Part shown: positions 33,762-41,330 of the stretch, in pieces
How the letters are laid out: each line of letters begins with the position of its first letter
Position numbering within the stretch: the stretch's first letter is position 1
Source: Bryobacteraceae bacterium
GTDB taxonomy: Bacteria; Acidobacteriota; Terriglobia; Bryobacterales; Bryobacteraceae
Length of the DNA stretch: 46,168 bases
Direction: 5' to 3'
NCBI GenBank assembly: GCA_019187195.1
Contig: JABAQT010000051.1
Span: 1-46,168, forward strand
Translations under genes and position numbers: made by a program
Notes under the pieces: generated by a model
Seen by the model: the letters and a program-made list of their open reading frames with translations, nothing else
Told to the model about the DNA's origin: nothing
Database searches by the model: none

Positions 33762-35111
33762 GTGAGTTCTGAATTACTGGATACGGCGCGGCAGGTTGTG
33801 AAATTCGCGCTCGATCGTGGCGCGGATGACGCCGAATGCACCATATCGGAGGGTTCGGAGTTCTCCGCCACGGTGCGCATGCGGGAATTGGAGACCTTGA
33901 AGGAAGCCGGCTCCCGGGCGGCGGGTGTGCGCGTGCTCATCGGGAAGCGCGCCGGATCCTCCTATACTTCCGATCTGACGCGTGACGGGCTGGACCGCAT
34001 GATCTCCTCGGCTCTTGATCTTGCCAGGCTGACCAGCGAGGATCCCTTCGCCGGACTTCCGGATCCGGAGGAACTCGGATCCATCACGCCCGATCTACAA
34101 CTGTACTGTGACGACATCGCGCGGATAGACCCCAACCAGCGCATCCGCCAGGCCAAGGAAGCCGAGGAAGCCGCCTTCTCCACGGATCCGCGGATCATCA
34201 ATTCCGAGGGAGCCACGTTCGGCGCCGGTCAGGGGTCGCGATGCTTCGCCAACTCACGGGGGTTCTCGGGTTGGTATCGCGGCAGTTCCTGTTCCATCAG
34301 CATGGTGGCCGTCGCCAGGGATGGCGATTCGATGGAGCGCGACTACTGGTATTCGGCGGCGCGCAGCTACAGTAAGCTCGAGTCCGCAGCCGGCATCGGC
34401 CGCAAAGCCGCCGAACGCGCGTTGCGCCGCCTGCGCGCCCGCAAGGTCACGACGCAAAAAGCCCCCATCCTCTTCGAACCGCAAGTGGCCCGTTCCCTGC
34501 TCGGCGATATTTTCGATGCCGCGGCCGGCGATTCCATCTATCGCAAGGCTTCGTTTCTGGTGGGAAAACTCGGGGAGCGGGTGGCCTCGAAAACTGTCAC
34601 CGTGATCGACGACGCCACTCTTCCGGGTTTGTTCGGTTCGCAACCCTTCGACGATGAAGGCGTACCCTCCCGGCGCACCGTGGTGATCGAGAACGGCGTA
34701 CTCAAGAGCTATCTTCTCAATACCTACACCGCGCGCAAGCTTGGATTGAAAACCACGGGCAACGCCTCGCGCGGCGTCACTGGCAACGCCCATGTGGGCC
34801 ACGGCAACTTCTTCCTCCAACCCGGCGCGGATTCGCCTGACAACATTCTGGCGGGCATCAGGAACGGATTTTATGTTACCGAATTGATCGGTTCCGGCGT
34901 CAATATTGTTACCGGCGACTATTCCCAGGGCGCCGCCGGGCTGTGGATTGAGAACGGCGAATTGGCCTATCCTGTATCGGAAGTGACCATCGCCGGCAAT
35001 CTCAAGGAAATGCTTTGCAACGTTCAGGCAATCGGCAGCGACCTCGAGTTTCGCGGGCCGGTTGCCTCACCCACCATCCTGATAGGGGAGATGATGGTCA
35101 GTGGCCAGTAA
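33762..35111 (+). CDS. pmbA: PmbA/TldE-type peptidase subunit
   Basis: A 449-aa member of the TldD/PmbA family. It starts with GTG (MSSELLDTARQVVKFALDRG). Family features: SATVRMRELETLKEAGSRAAGVRVLIG in the N-domain, FDDEGVPSRRTVVIENGVL in the middle, and NIVTGDYSQGAAGLWIENGE plus the C-terminal PTILIGEMMVSG. I see no HExxxH motif, which marks the TldD partner, so this is the TldE/PmbA side of the usual heterodimer. TldD is not in the window. The complex trims modified peptides, as in microcin B17 maturation. Its end overlaps the next gene by 11 nt. Confidence 0.92.
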   Translation: MSSELLDTARQVVKFALDRGADDAECTISEGSEFSATVRMRELETLKEAGSRAAGVRVLIGKRAGSSYTSDLTRDGLDRMISSALDLARLTSEDPFAGLPDPEELGSITPDLQLYCDDIARIDPNQRIRQAKEAEEAAFSTDPRIINSEGATFGAGQGSRCFANSRGFSGWYRGSSCSISMVAVARDGDSMERDYWYSAARSYSKLESAAGIGRKAAERALRRLRARKVTTQKAPILFEPQVARSLLGDIFDAAAGDSIYRKASFLVGKLGERVASKTVTVIDDATLPGLFGSQPFDDEGVPSRRTVVIENGVLKSYLLNTYTARKLGLKTTGNASRGVTGNAHVGHGNFFLQPGADSPDNILAGIRNGFYVTELIGSGVNIVTGDYSQGAAGLWIENGELAYPVSEVTIAGNLKEMLCNVQAIGSDLEFRGPVASPTILIGEMMVSGQ

Positions 35112-35565
35112 ACCCGAAGCCAAACCGCTCTTCAGCCTGCCGCTGATCCTTATGGCGCTCGTAGCCGTGCTTGCCGGTGGAGTCCTGTGGTATCTTCAGC
35201 GCCATCCTGGTTCGGCCCAGGGTCCTATCCTGACGCCGGAGGCCAAGGCCTACGTACGCCACCTGCAACTGAGCGGCGTCGAAATGAAGGCGGCCGAAAA
35301 CGCCATCCGGCAGCAGGTGGTCGAGATCACCGGCAACATCACGAATAACGGAACCAGACATCTGAAATCAGTGAAGATCACCTCCATCTTCTATGACCCC
35401 TACACCCAGGTGGTCCTCAAGGAGCGGGTCGAGATTGTGCGCGCGCGTTCGGGCGGACTCGCTCCCGGCGAGACCAAGCCTTTCCGCCTCCCGTTCGACA
35501 ATCTTCCCGAAAGCTGGAACCAGGCGATGCCCCAACTGGTGATTGCCGAGATCCTCTTTGGCTGA
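35101..35565 (+). CDS. Membrane-anchored small protein (DUF2393-like)
   Basis: A 154-aa protein starting with GTG (35101), overlapping the end of pmbA; GGGGAG lies about 10 nt upstream. One N-terminal membrane helix (LPLILMALVAVLAGGVLWYL, about 12-31) is followed by an extracytoplasmic beta-rich domain (VEITGNITNNGTRHLKSVKI, APGETKPFRLPFDNLPE) of the kind that resembles Ig-like FxLYD/DUF2393 domains. It probably faces the periplasm. No enzymatic motif is seen. It sits in an operon between pmbA and the receiver-domain fusion. Confidence 0.75.
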   Translation: MASKPEAKPLFSLPLILMALVAVLAGGVLWYLQRHPGSAQGPILTPEAKAYVRHLQLSGVEMKAAENAIRQQVVEITGNITNNGTRHLKSVKITSIFYDPYTQVVLKERVEIVRARSGGLAPGETKPFRLPFDNLPESWNQAMPQLVIAEILFG

Positions 35566-35566
35566 C

Positions 35567-37177
35567 ATGGCGCGCCTGCTTCTCGTCGATGATGATCCCG
35601 ATCAGTTGGAGGTGCGCCGCCTGCTGCTCGAACAGGCCGGACATCAGGTCTCGACGGCCGAATCCGCCGCCGTCGCTATCAGTCTCTTTCTTGCCCAGAC
35701 CCCGGAAATTGTCGTCATGGACTTGCGTCTGCCCCACACCAGGGATGGCTTGGCGCTGATACGCCGTCTCCGCTCCGAGTCCGCCGCGACGCGCATCATG
35801 GTGCTTTCCGGTTGGGCCGCCGATCTCGCCAATCTCCCCGAGGAGCAGATGGCGGATCAGGTGCTCACCAAACCTGTGAGGTCCCAACAATTGGTGCAAT
35901 TCATCGCCAGACTCGCTCTTTGTCTCATCGCCCTGTTGCCTCTTCACGCCGCCATCGCCGGAAATGACTTCCCCTTCCAACTCGATGCTCCCGCCGAGGT
36001 GGTCGCGGACCTGGACCTAAGCGCTCCGGACGCCGATTGGGGCCGGCCGGGACGGGAAGGCGCGCTCGCGGTCATCACCGTGGATGGCTCCCACAGTCAG
36101 CACGTCATGGTCTACGGCGGCCAGCGCCACCACTACCAGGTCTTCCTTGGCCCGCTCGACCCCGGAGCGCACACTGTGAAGGTGGAGCGCCACCCCGACT
36201 ACTCCGCGCGCGGAGCCCACCTGGAAGTTCATAACGTGACGTACCGCCAGTACAAGCCCACGGACCCCCTCTACGCGGTGATTGCCAACGCGCCTGTTCT
36301 TTTCGCGCGCCGGAATACGATCGGGAAGTTCACCGACGTTCCGATGGTCCTGTATTGCGAACGCCTGGGCGATACATCGCTGCGCTACACGATGATCTTC
36401 TCGAACGAAGACGGCGCCGCCTCGACACGCGCCCTCATGGCCCGCTGGGGGCGCGCGACCAGCATCGAATATATCTACGAGGTGTGGCCCGATAAAACAG
36501 GAAAGCCGCTCAGGGCGCAAATACAGACCATCAACCACAAGGATGCCGGCTTCCATGGAAAACGCGAAGGCTTCCATCCCCTGCTCGGCGTCGTCACGGA
36601 TGACAACATGGTGGCTGACGACGCCGCCTCCCCCATTCGCTATCAACTCGCGCCGGTTCTTGTGGACCTGGGGAATGCCCCGCGCGAGAAAGTGATGGAT
36701 GAGCATCCCATCACCTACCTCATCAGCGCCCGTGAGTTGGAGCGCGAAGGGAAACTGCGCACATTCGGCAAGGTGGAGGGAACAAAGATCGGCGCTCCGG
36801 AGAATTACCTGTTCGTGGAGATGCGCCTTCTGAATAAGGACGCGCGCGTGGCTGTTCTGGCGCGCTTGCGGGAGGACAACTTTTTCCGCTCTTCGGATCT
36901 CGGAGTTTATGACATGGGAATCGAGCGCGGAGGCTGGGTCCGGACCGCCATTGAACTGCCACCGGCCACCCAACCCGCGCAGGTGGCCGAGATTGCTTTC
37001 CAGTGCCTGCCGGATGCCAGAAGCGAAGGAGCGGGCTCCTGTCGCGTGGACGCTATCGGAAAGATGTTTTTTCTCAATTCAAAGCAGACCCCCGACCCCA
37101 GTTTTTACCGGCCGGGAATGGATCGCGGACCGTGGGTCATCCCCGCCGGAGAAATACGCCTCCTCCCACTGCGATGA
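35567..37177 (+). CDS. Response-regulator receiver domain fused to an exported domain
   Basis: A 536-aa protein from the ATG at 35567, one base after the previous TGA. Residues 1-115 are a complete receiver domain: acidic D8-D10 in LLLVDDDPDQ, phospho-acceptor D52 (VVMDLRLP), S81 (VLSGW) and K102 (LTKP). Immediately after it, residues about 113-131 (IARLALCLIALLPLHAAIAG) form a signal-peptide-like membrane segment. Residues 132-536 are then a beta-rich domain of unknown family (VMVYGGQRHHYQVFLGPLDPGAH; YIYEVWPDKTGKPLRAQIQ). A TTG at 35891 or GTG at 35894 inside the frame, with GAGG 9 or 12 nt upstream, could start the exported part alone as a normal secreted protein. Fusion or nested genes: both remain possible. 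Confidence 0.8.
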   Translation: MARLLLVDDDPDQLEVRRLLLEQAGHQVSTAESAAVAISLFLAQTPEIVVMDLRLPHTRDGLALIRRLRSESAATRIMVLSGWAADLANLPEEQMADQVLTKPVRSQQLVQFIARLALCLIALLPLHAAIAGNDFPFQLDAPAEVVADLDLSAPDADWGRPGREGALAVITVDGSHSQHVMVYGGQRHHYQVFLGPLDPGAHTVKVERHPDYSARGAHLEVHNVTYRQYKPTDPLYAVIANAPVLFARRNTIGKFTDVPMVLYCERLGDTSLRYTMIFSNEDGAASTRALMARWGRATSIEYIYEVWPDKTGKPLRAQIQTINHKDAGFHGKREGFHPLLGVVTDDNMVADDAASPIRYQLAPVLVDLGNAPREKVMDEHPITYLISARELEREGKLRTFGKVEGTKIGAPENYLFVEMRLLNKDARVAVLARLREDNFFRSSDLGVYDMGIERGGWVRTAIELPPATQPAQVAEIAFQCLPDARSEGAGSCRVDAIGKMFFLNSKQTPDPSFYRPGMDRGPWVIPAGEIRLLPLR

Positions 37178-37410
37178 GCCGGGATCTCATCCTCAAGATC
37201 AAAGTCATCCCCAAGAGCGGCCGTACGGAGATGGCCGGCGAAATGGCCGACGGCGCCTTGAAAGTGCGCGTTGCCGCGCCGCCGGAAAAGGGAAAGGCGA
37301 ACGCGGAACTGTGCGCGTTCCTGGCGAAGCACTACGGCGTCCCGCGCAACTGCGTATCCATCATGAGTGGTGAAACCTCGCCCCTCAAACACATCCGCAT
37401 CAAGCGCTGA
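37174..37410 (+). CDS. DUF167/YggU family protein
   Basis: A 78-aa protein starting at the ATG at 37174 that overlaps the previous stop (ATGA). It carries the DUF167 core: LILKIKVIPKSGRTEM, LKVRVAAPPEKGKANAEL and the terminal KHIRIKR. The family is small, widespread and of unknown function. The frame extends upstream into the fusion gene, but only this start fits the family. It is the last gene of the pmbA operon. Confidence 0.92.
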   Translation: MSRDLILKIKVIPKSGRTEMAGEMADGALKVRVAAPPEKGKANAELCAFLAKHYGVPRNCVSIMSGETSPLKHIRIKR

Positions 37411-37435
37411 CGCAACGCTATTTTCATCGCGTCCG

Positions 37436-37807
37436 TCATGACTTCTTCTCCTGTTCGCTGATCCAGCGCCGCATCGTCATCAGATCATTCGCCGACGCCG
37501 TCCCGCCCGAGATCGCCTGTTGCAGCAACTCCATCGTTGATCCCCCGAAAGCACGCCGCACCAGGTCCTTCACCAACCGCCTCTGCATCTGCTCGCGCGG
37601 ATGCAGGGCACGGTAAACATGCGCGCGGCTCTGTTCGTCCCGCTTCACGAGCTTCTTACCCGTCATGATCTGCATCAACTTCAGCACAGTGGTATAGCCG
37701 GTGGGCCGCGAGCGATTCAACTCACCGGTCACCTGGCGCACAGTGCAAGGGCCGCGGTTCCAGAGGACATTGAGAATCGCCAGTTCGGCGTCTGTCGGGC
37801 GGGTCAT
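37436..37807 (-). CDS. BlaI/MecI/CopY-type repressor
   Basis: A 123-aa winged-helix repressor. The start at 37807 (MTRPTDAELAILNVLWNRGP) matches the family; the longer frame to 37954 crosses the promoter and operators. The DNA-binding part has VRQVTGELNRSRPTGYTTVLKLM (about 19-41), followed by the dimerisation half (REQMQRRLVKDLVRRAFGG). These repressors usually respond to beta-lactams with a BlaR1-type sensor protease; no such gene is here, so it is an orphan. Two matching dyads lie in its own promoter, so autoregulation is very likely, together with control of the divergent aldo/keto reductase. Confidence 0.93.
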   Translation of the reverse strand: MTRPTDAELAILNVLWNRGPCTVRQVTGELNRSRPTGYTTVLKLMQIMTGKKLVKRDEQSRAHVYRALHPREQMQRRLVKDLVRRAFGGSTMELLQQAISGGTASANDLMTMRRWISEQEKKS

Positions 37808-37815
37808 GGCCTCAC

Positions 37816-37843
37816 AATATACGAAAGCATTCGTAATTATCAA
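37816..37843 (-). promoter_or_regulatory. blaI-type gene promoter
   Basis: Read on the minus strand: TTGATA (37838-37843), 16-nt spacer, TATATT (37816-37821). The -10 ends 8 nt before the ATG at 37807, so transcription should begin at or very near the start codon. Both hexamers are good sigma70-type matches, the best promoter I see in the window. Confidence 0.65.
37821..37834. promoter_or_regulatory. Operator 1 (ACGAA-N4-TTCGT)
   Basis: Perfect dyad ACGAA-AGCA-TTCGT, extending to TACGAA/TTCGTA. It lies between the -35 and -10 hexamers of the repressor promoter, where a bound repressor would block polymerase. Confidence 0.65.
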
Positions 37844-37856
37844 CGAAGATCTTCGT
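37843..37856. promoter_or_regulatory. Operator 2 (ACGAA-N4-TTCGT)
   Basis: Fully palindromic ACGAAGATCTTCGT, same half-sites as operator 1 and centred 22 bp away (two helical turns). It touches the -35 of the repressor promoter and the likely -35 zone of the divergent gene. Confidence 0.65.
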
Positions 37857-37873
37857 ATCTCGCCCCGCTCCCG

Positions 37874-37879
37874 TACAAT
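37874..37879 (+). promoter_or_regulatory. Candidate -10 (TACAAT) for the aldo/keto reductase
   Basis: TACAAT ends 7 nt before the ATG at 37887, with no Shine-Dalgarno site, so the mRNA is probably leaderless. The expected -35 position falls on the right half of operator 2. Confidence 0.45.
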
Positions 37880-37886
37880 ATAAGCA

Positions 37887-38924
37887 ATGTCCGCCGCCAC
37901 CACCACCGCCGCCACCGCCGGGTTCGCCGCCCGTTTCCCGCTGGCCCAAGACAAACGGTTCTTCCGTCAGGCGCAAGGACTCACTATCTCGAGCCTCGGC
38001 ATCGGAACCTATCTCGGCCCCATGACCGATGAGGCCGATACGTCCTACTCGCAGGCCATTCTCTCCGCCGTCGAAGGCGGCATCAATTTCATCGATACTT
38101 CGCTCAACTACCGCCATCAACGCTCTGAGCGCGCCATCGGCGCGGCCTTGCGCCGGATTCCCGGCCGCGAGGAGATCGTCCTCTGCACCAAGGCCGGCTA
38201 CCTCGTTCCCGGAGCCACTCCCGCGCTTCCGGAAACCGAGACCGCCGGCGGAATGCATTGCATATCGCCCGCCTTCCTCGAAGACCAACTCACCCGCAGC
38301 CTCAAAAACCTCGGCGTCGAAACCATCGATGTCTTCTATCTCCACAATCCCGAAACCCAACTCCGCTACATAGACCACGAGACCTTTCAGCGCCGCATCA
38401 CCGCGGCTTTCGAGAAACTGGAGAGTCTTGCCTCGGGAGGGCGCATCCGCTACTACGGTGCGGCCACATGGGATGGCTTCCGCCGCAACGGCCAACCAGG
38501 CAGCCTCTCGATCCTCCACATGGCCGCGCTTGCCCGCGGCATCGCCGGCGACGGCCATCGCTTCCGCTTTATCCAACTGCCTTTCAACCTTGCCATGGTG
38601 GAAGCCTACGGGCAGCGCGCCGAAGCCAGCGCCGGGCGGCGCATCAGCGTGCTCGATGCCGCGCGCGATGAAGGCATCACGGTAATCGCCAGCGCCTCGC
38701 TGTCACAATCGCGGCTCTCCTCGGGCCTCCCAGAGCAACTCGCCGCCAAACTCGAATCGACAGGCCCGGATGCCGTCAGCGCCATTCAGTTTGCGCGCTC
38801 CGCGCCGGGGATCACCACCGCGCTTGTGGGCATGGGCAATCCCGAACACGTACGGGAAAACCTCGCCATCGCCTCTTTTCCGCCGCTCAGCGCGGAAAGG
38901 TTCGAAAGCCTGTTCTCCACCTGA
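37887..38924 (+). CDS. Aldo/keto reductase
   Basis: A 345-aa NADPH-type oxidoreductase with the complete AKR tetrad: D70 and Y75 (FIDTSLNY), K102 (LCTKAGYL) and H153 (FYLHNP). The N-terminus is unusually rich in Ala/Thr before the barrel begins at about residue 30 (GLTISSLGIGTYLGP). It should reduce or oxidise a carbonyl/alcohol substrate in the cytoplasm; the substrate is unknown. It lies divergent from the BlaI-type repressor with the two operators in between, so control by it is likely. The UvrC-like gene begins 7 nt after its stop. Confidence 0.93.
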   Translation: MSAATTTAATAGFAARFPLAQDKRFFRQAQGLTISSLGIGTYLGPMTDEADTSYSQAILSAVEGGINFIDTSLNYRHQRSERAIGAALRRIPGREEIVLCTKAGYLVPGATPALPETETAGGMHCISPAFLEDQLTRSLKNLGVETIDVFYLHNPETQLRYIDHETFQRRITAAFEKLESLASGGRIRYYGAATWDGFRRNGQPGSLSILHMAALARGIAGDGHRFRFIQLPFNLAMVEAYGQRAEASAGRRISVLDAARDEGITVIASASLSQSRLSSGLPEQLAAKLESTGPDAVSAIQFARSAPGITTALVGMGNPEHVRENLAIASFPPLSAERFESLFST

Positions 38925-38930
38925 GCCGCC

Positions 38931-40058
38931 GTGATTCTCTCCACTCCGCCCGTCACGCACGAATTCGACGAAACGCAGGTGGATAGCGCTGTTGCCGCGT
39001 GTCCAAATGTGCCCGCCGTATTTCTGGTGTGGCCAAGGGAAGGGTCTCCCTACCTTGCCCGCACGACTCTACTCCACCGCCGCCTGATGCGTCTACTGGC
39101 GCCGCGCGGCCATGCCTCAAGACTCCTGTACCTGCGTCCCGTGGCCCGCCGAATCGAATATTGGATCTGCGGCTCGCGACTCGAATCGAGCCTGCTGCTC
39201 TATTCGCTCGCCCGCCGCTACTTCCCCCAGGATTACGCCCGTATTCTGAAACTGCGCCAGTCTTCCTACGTCAAACTCATACTCTCCAACCCTTTTCCGC
39301 GCACGCAGGTCACCACGCGCCTAAGCGGAGCGGACTCCCTCCACTACGGTCCGTTTTCTTCCCGGGCCGCCGCTGAAAACTTCGAAAACGGCTTCCTCGA
39401 CTTTTTCCAACTGCGCCGCTGCCAGGAGGACCTGCAGCCCTCATCCGATCATCCCGGCTGCGTCTACGGCGAGATGAACAAGTGCCTTCGCCCCTGCCAG
39501 CGGATCGTCAGCGTCGAGGAGTATGCAAGCGAAGCCGGGCGCGTGGCAGGCTTCCTTCGTTCTGATGGCGTCACGCTGCTCGATTCTCTCCGCGCCGCCC
39601 GCGACCGCTGGAGCGAGGAACTCGAATTCGAGGAAGCCGCCCGCATGCACAAGCGCCTCGAAAAAGCTGCCGCCATCCTGCAACTGCGTGGAGAACTCGC
39701 AACGGACATCCAGCGTTTGTGCGGGGTTGCTGTCACTCCGGCGGCGGATGGCGACGCCGTCGGTCTGTGGTTTCTACTCGATGGCGCCTGGCGGCATGGG
39801 CACTCCCTATCGCTGCGCGTCGAAGAGGGACGCCCCATCCCTCTCGACCGCCGGCTCAAGGAACTCGCGGCCGCCATTCCCCCGGTTCCGCGCGCCCCTC
39901 TACGCGAGCGCCAGGACCATCTCTCGCTGCTCGCCGCGTGGTTCTATTCGAGTTGGCGCGATGGGGAGTGGGTTCCTTTCTCCGAACCCGCGGCCATCCC
40001 CTATCGAAAATTGGTCAATGCGATTCACCGTGTCGCGCGATCGCGGAGCACCACCTGA
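38931..40058 (+). CDS. Shortened UvrC-like protein with Fe-S cysteine motif
   Basis: A 375-aa protein starting with GTG, 7 nt after the reductase stop. The N-terminal region aligns in position with the GIY-YIG domain, but the motif is degenerate (AVFLVWPREGSPYLA). It then follows UvrC: YGPFSSRAAAEN, and four cysteines C164, C177, C185, C189 (spacing 12, 7, 3), close to the Fe-S ligands of UvrC, followed by a UVR-type helix pair (FEEAARMHKRLEKAAAIL, 233-250). UvrC itself is about 600 aa; the C-terminal RNase H-like nuclease and HhH domains are absent. It may bind DNA or a Uvr partner without full incision activity. Its stop abuts the next gene's stop. Confidence 0.82.
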   Translation: MILSTPPVTHEFDETQVDSAVAACPNVPAVFLVWPREGSPYLARTTLLHRRLMRLLAPRGHASRLLYLRPVARRIEYWICGSRLESSLLLYSLARRYFPQDYARILKLRQSSYVKLILSNPFPRTQVTTRLSGADSLHYGPFSSRAAAENFENGFLDFFQLRRCQEDLQPSSDHPGCVYGEMNKCLRPCQRIVSVEEYASEAGRVAGFLRSDGVTLLDSLRAARDRWSEELEFEEAARMHKRLEKAAAILQLRGELATDIQRLCGVAVTPAADGDAVGLWFLLDGAWRHGHSLSLRVEEGRPIPLDRRLKELAAAIPPVPRAPLRERQDHLSLLAAWFYSSWRDGEWVPFSEPAAIPYRKLVNAIHRVARSRSTT

Positions 40059-41216
40059 CTACTCGACCCCGCGCTCGCGCCGCAGGGAACTCAGATTCCG
40101 CGAAGCCTGCTCGGAATACGGACCCGCAATCCCGGCGCACTGCCGGAAAAAATCCGCCGCTTCAGCGTACCTCTCCATGTGGTAGTTCGCCCAGCCGAGG
40201 TAGAAGAGAATCGCCGCCTCCACCTGTCCGCGATCTTTCATGTAGGGCAGGCTCTGCCGCAACGCTCTGTCCGCCTGTTCGAAGTTGTTCTGATTGACAT
40301 AGGCGTTGCCCAACATCAGATAGGCGGAACCGAGGTAGTAGGCCTTTCGCTTCTCCCACTCTCCGGCCGCCACGCCAGTTGGCTGTGGCCGTGAGGATAC
40401 GGTCTGAACGATGCGGTTCCCTGTGGCAATCACCTTGGGCAGGTTCGTACGCCGTTCCATTTCTATCTGGCCGCTCAACACCAGCGCATCGAGATCATTG
40501 GGATGCCGCGCCAGCATTCGCTCCGCCGACGCCAGCGCCCGCGCCGTGTCTCCCGTGGCGCGATAAGCGTTCATCAAGTGCGGCCACACCTGATCGATAT
40601 ACGGGGAGTTCGGATACTTTTTCAGGAATTCCTCGAGCAACACGGTCTTGGCTCTCGGCTCCGCCTGAATCGCCTTCGTAAACTGATCGTATTCCTTCTG
40701 GGCGAGCAGCCCTTTGACCAGAGCCTGTGTCTGGGCCCATGACTTCGGATCCTCGCCGGCCGGTGCAGGCTTTCCGGCTATTTTCTCGCAAAGCGCCAGC
40801 ATTCGGTCCTGCCATTTCGCCGCTACCGCCGCGTCGCCCTGTTTCGCCGCCGCCTGATTGGCGCGATACAACGCGTCGAAGTCCTCGGGATGGAGCGCCA
40901 GCAGTTTCTCGCCGTACAAGAGCGTCTTGTCTGTTTCATTCGACCGGGAATAATAGATCTGCAGCCATTCATAGAGATAGGCGGCGGACTTATCGTTCGG
41001 AAATTGCTCGAGAAACCGGAAAATCTGCTGGATCTTGCGCCTCGTGTCTATCTGATGGTCGATCAACTCGAGCTGTTCACCTTCGCGCGAGCCAAGAGTA
41101 TACTCCAGTTTGTAGCGCTGCGCCACGCACTGTGGAACAGCGAGAACAGTGCAAAGGCATCCCGCGACGAGTGTTCGGGCGCGGGAAAGTCTTAGTCGAG
41201 CCGGAGCGCGGCGCAT
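40059..41216 (-). CDS. Exported tetratricopeptide-repeat protein
   Basis: A 385-aa protein with a signal peptide (about 1-32, ending in AVPQCVAQ). The mature part is all-helical with TPR-type repeats, such as TLLYGEKLLALHPEDFDALYR, TARALASAERMLARHPNDLD and YYLGSAYLMLGNAYVNQNNF. TPR arrays mediate protein contacts; the partner is unknown. AGGGAGG precedes the ATG. Its stop codon directly abuts that of the convergent UvrC-like gene (no spacer). Upstream it is divergent from the first sulfatase with a short dyad in between. Confidence 0.88.
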   Translation of the reverse strand: MRRAPARLRLSRARTLVAGCLCTVLAVPQCVAQRYKLEYTLGSREGEQLELIDHQIDTRRKIQQIFRFLEQFPNDKSAAYLYEWLQIYYSRSNETDKTLLYGEKLLALHPEDFDALYRANQAAAKQGDAAVAAKWQDRMLALCEKIAGKPAPAGEDPKSWAQTQALVKGLLAQKEYDQFTKAIQAEPRAKTVLLEEFLKKYPNSPYIDQVWPHLMNAYRATGDTARALASAERMLARHPNDLDALVLSGQIEMERRTNLPKVIATGNRIVQTVSSRPQPTGVAAGEWEKRKAYYLGSAYLMLGNAYVNQNNFEQADRALRQSLPYMKDRGQVEAAILFYLGWANYHMERYAEAADFFRQCAGIAGPYSEQASRNLSSLRRERGVE

Positions 41217-41243
41217 GAGCCGTTCCTCCCTCAGGAAAATGTT

Positions 41244-41263
41244 ATGGATGTCCTTCTATCCAT
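41244..41263. promoter_or_regulatory. Inverted repeat between TPR and sulfatase genes
   Basis: ATGGAT and ATCCAT, 8 nt apart, in the 114-bp divergent gap. It could be an operator shared by both genes; there is no matching copy elsewhere that I noticed. Confidence 0.25.
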
Positions 41264-41313
41264 CGGCTCGCACGCCACCCTGCTTTACCCCGATCTTCGC
41301 CTCAGCAGTGGCA

Positions 41314-41319
41314 TACAAT
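41314..41319 (+). promoter_or_regulatory. Candidate -10 (TACAAT) for the sulfatase operon
   Basis: TACAAT ends 11 nt before the ATG at 41331; no good -35 is seen and no Shine-Dalgarno site lies between. The leader would be a few nucleotides at most. Confidence 0.35.
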
Positions 41320-41330
41320 GAATCGCTGAG

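Noticed and set aside
37808..37954. Longer N-terminus for the BlaI-type repressor
   Set aside because: The extra 49 residues cover the promoter and both operators and are unlike the family; the ATG at 37807 fits exactly.
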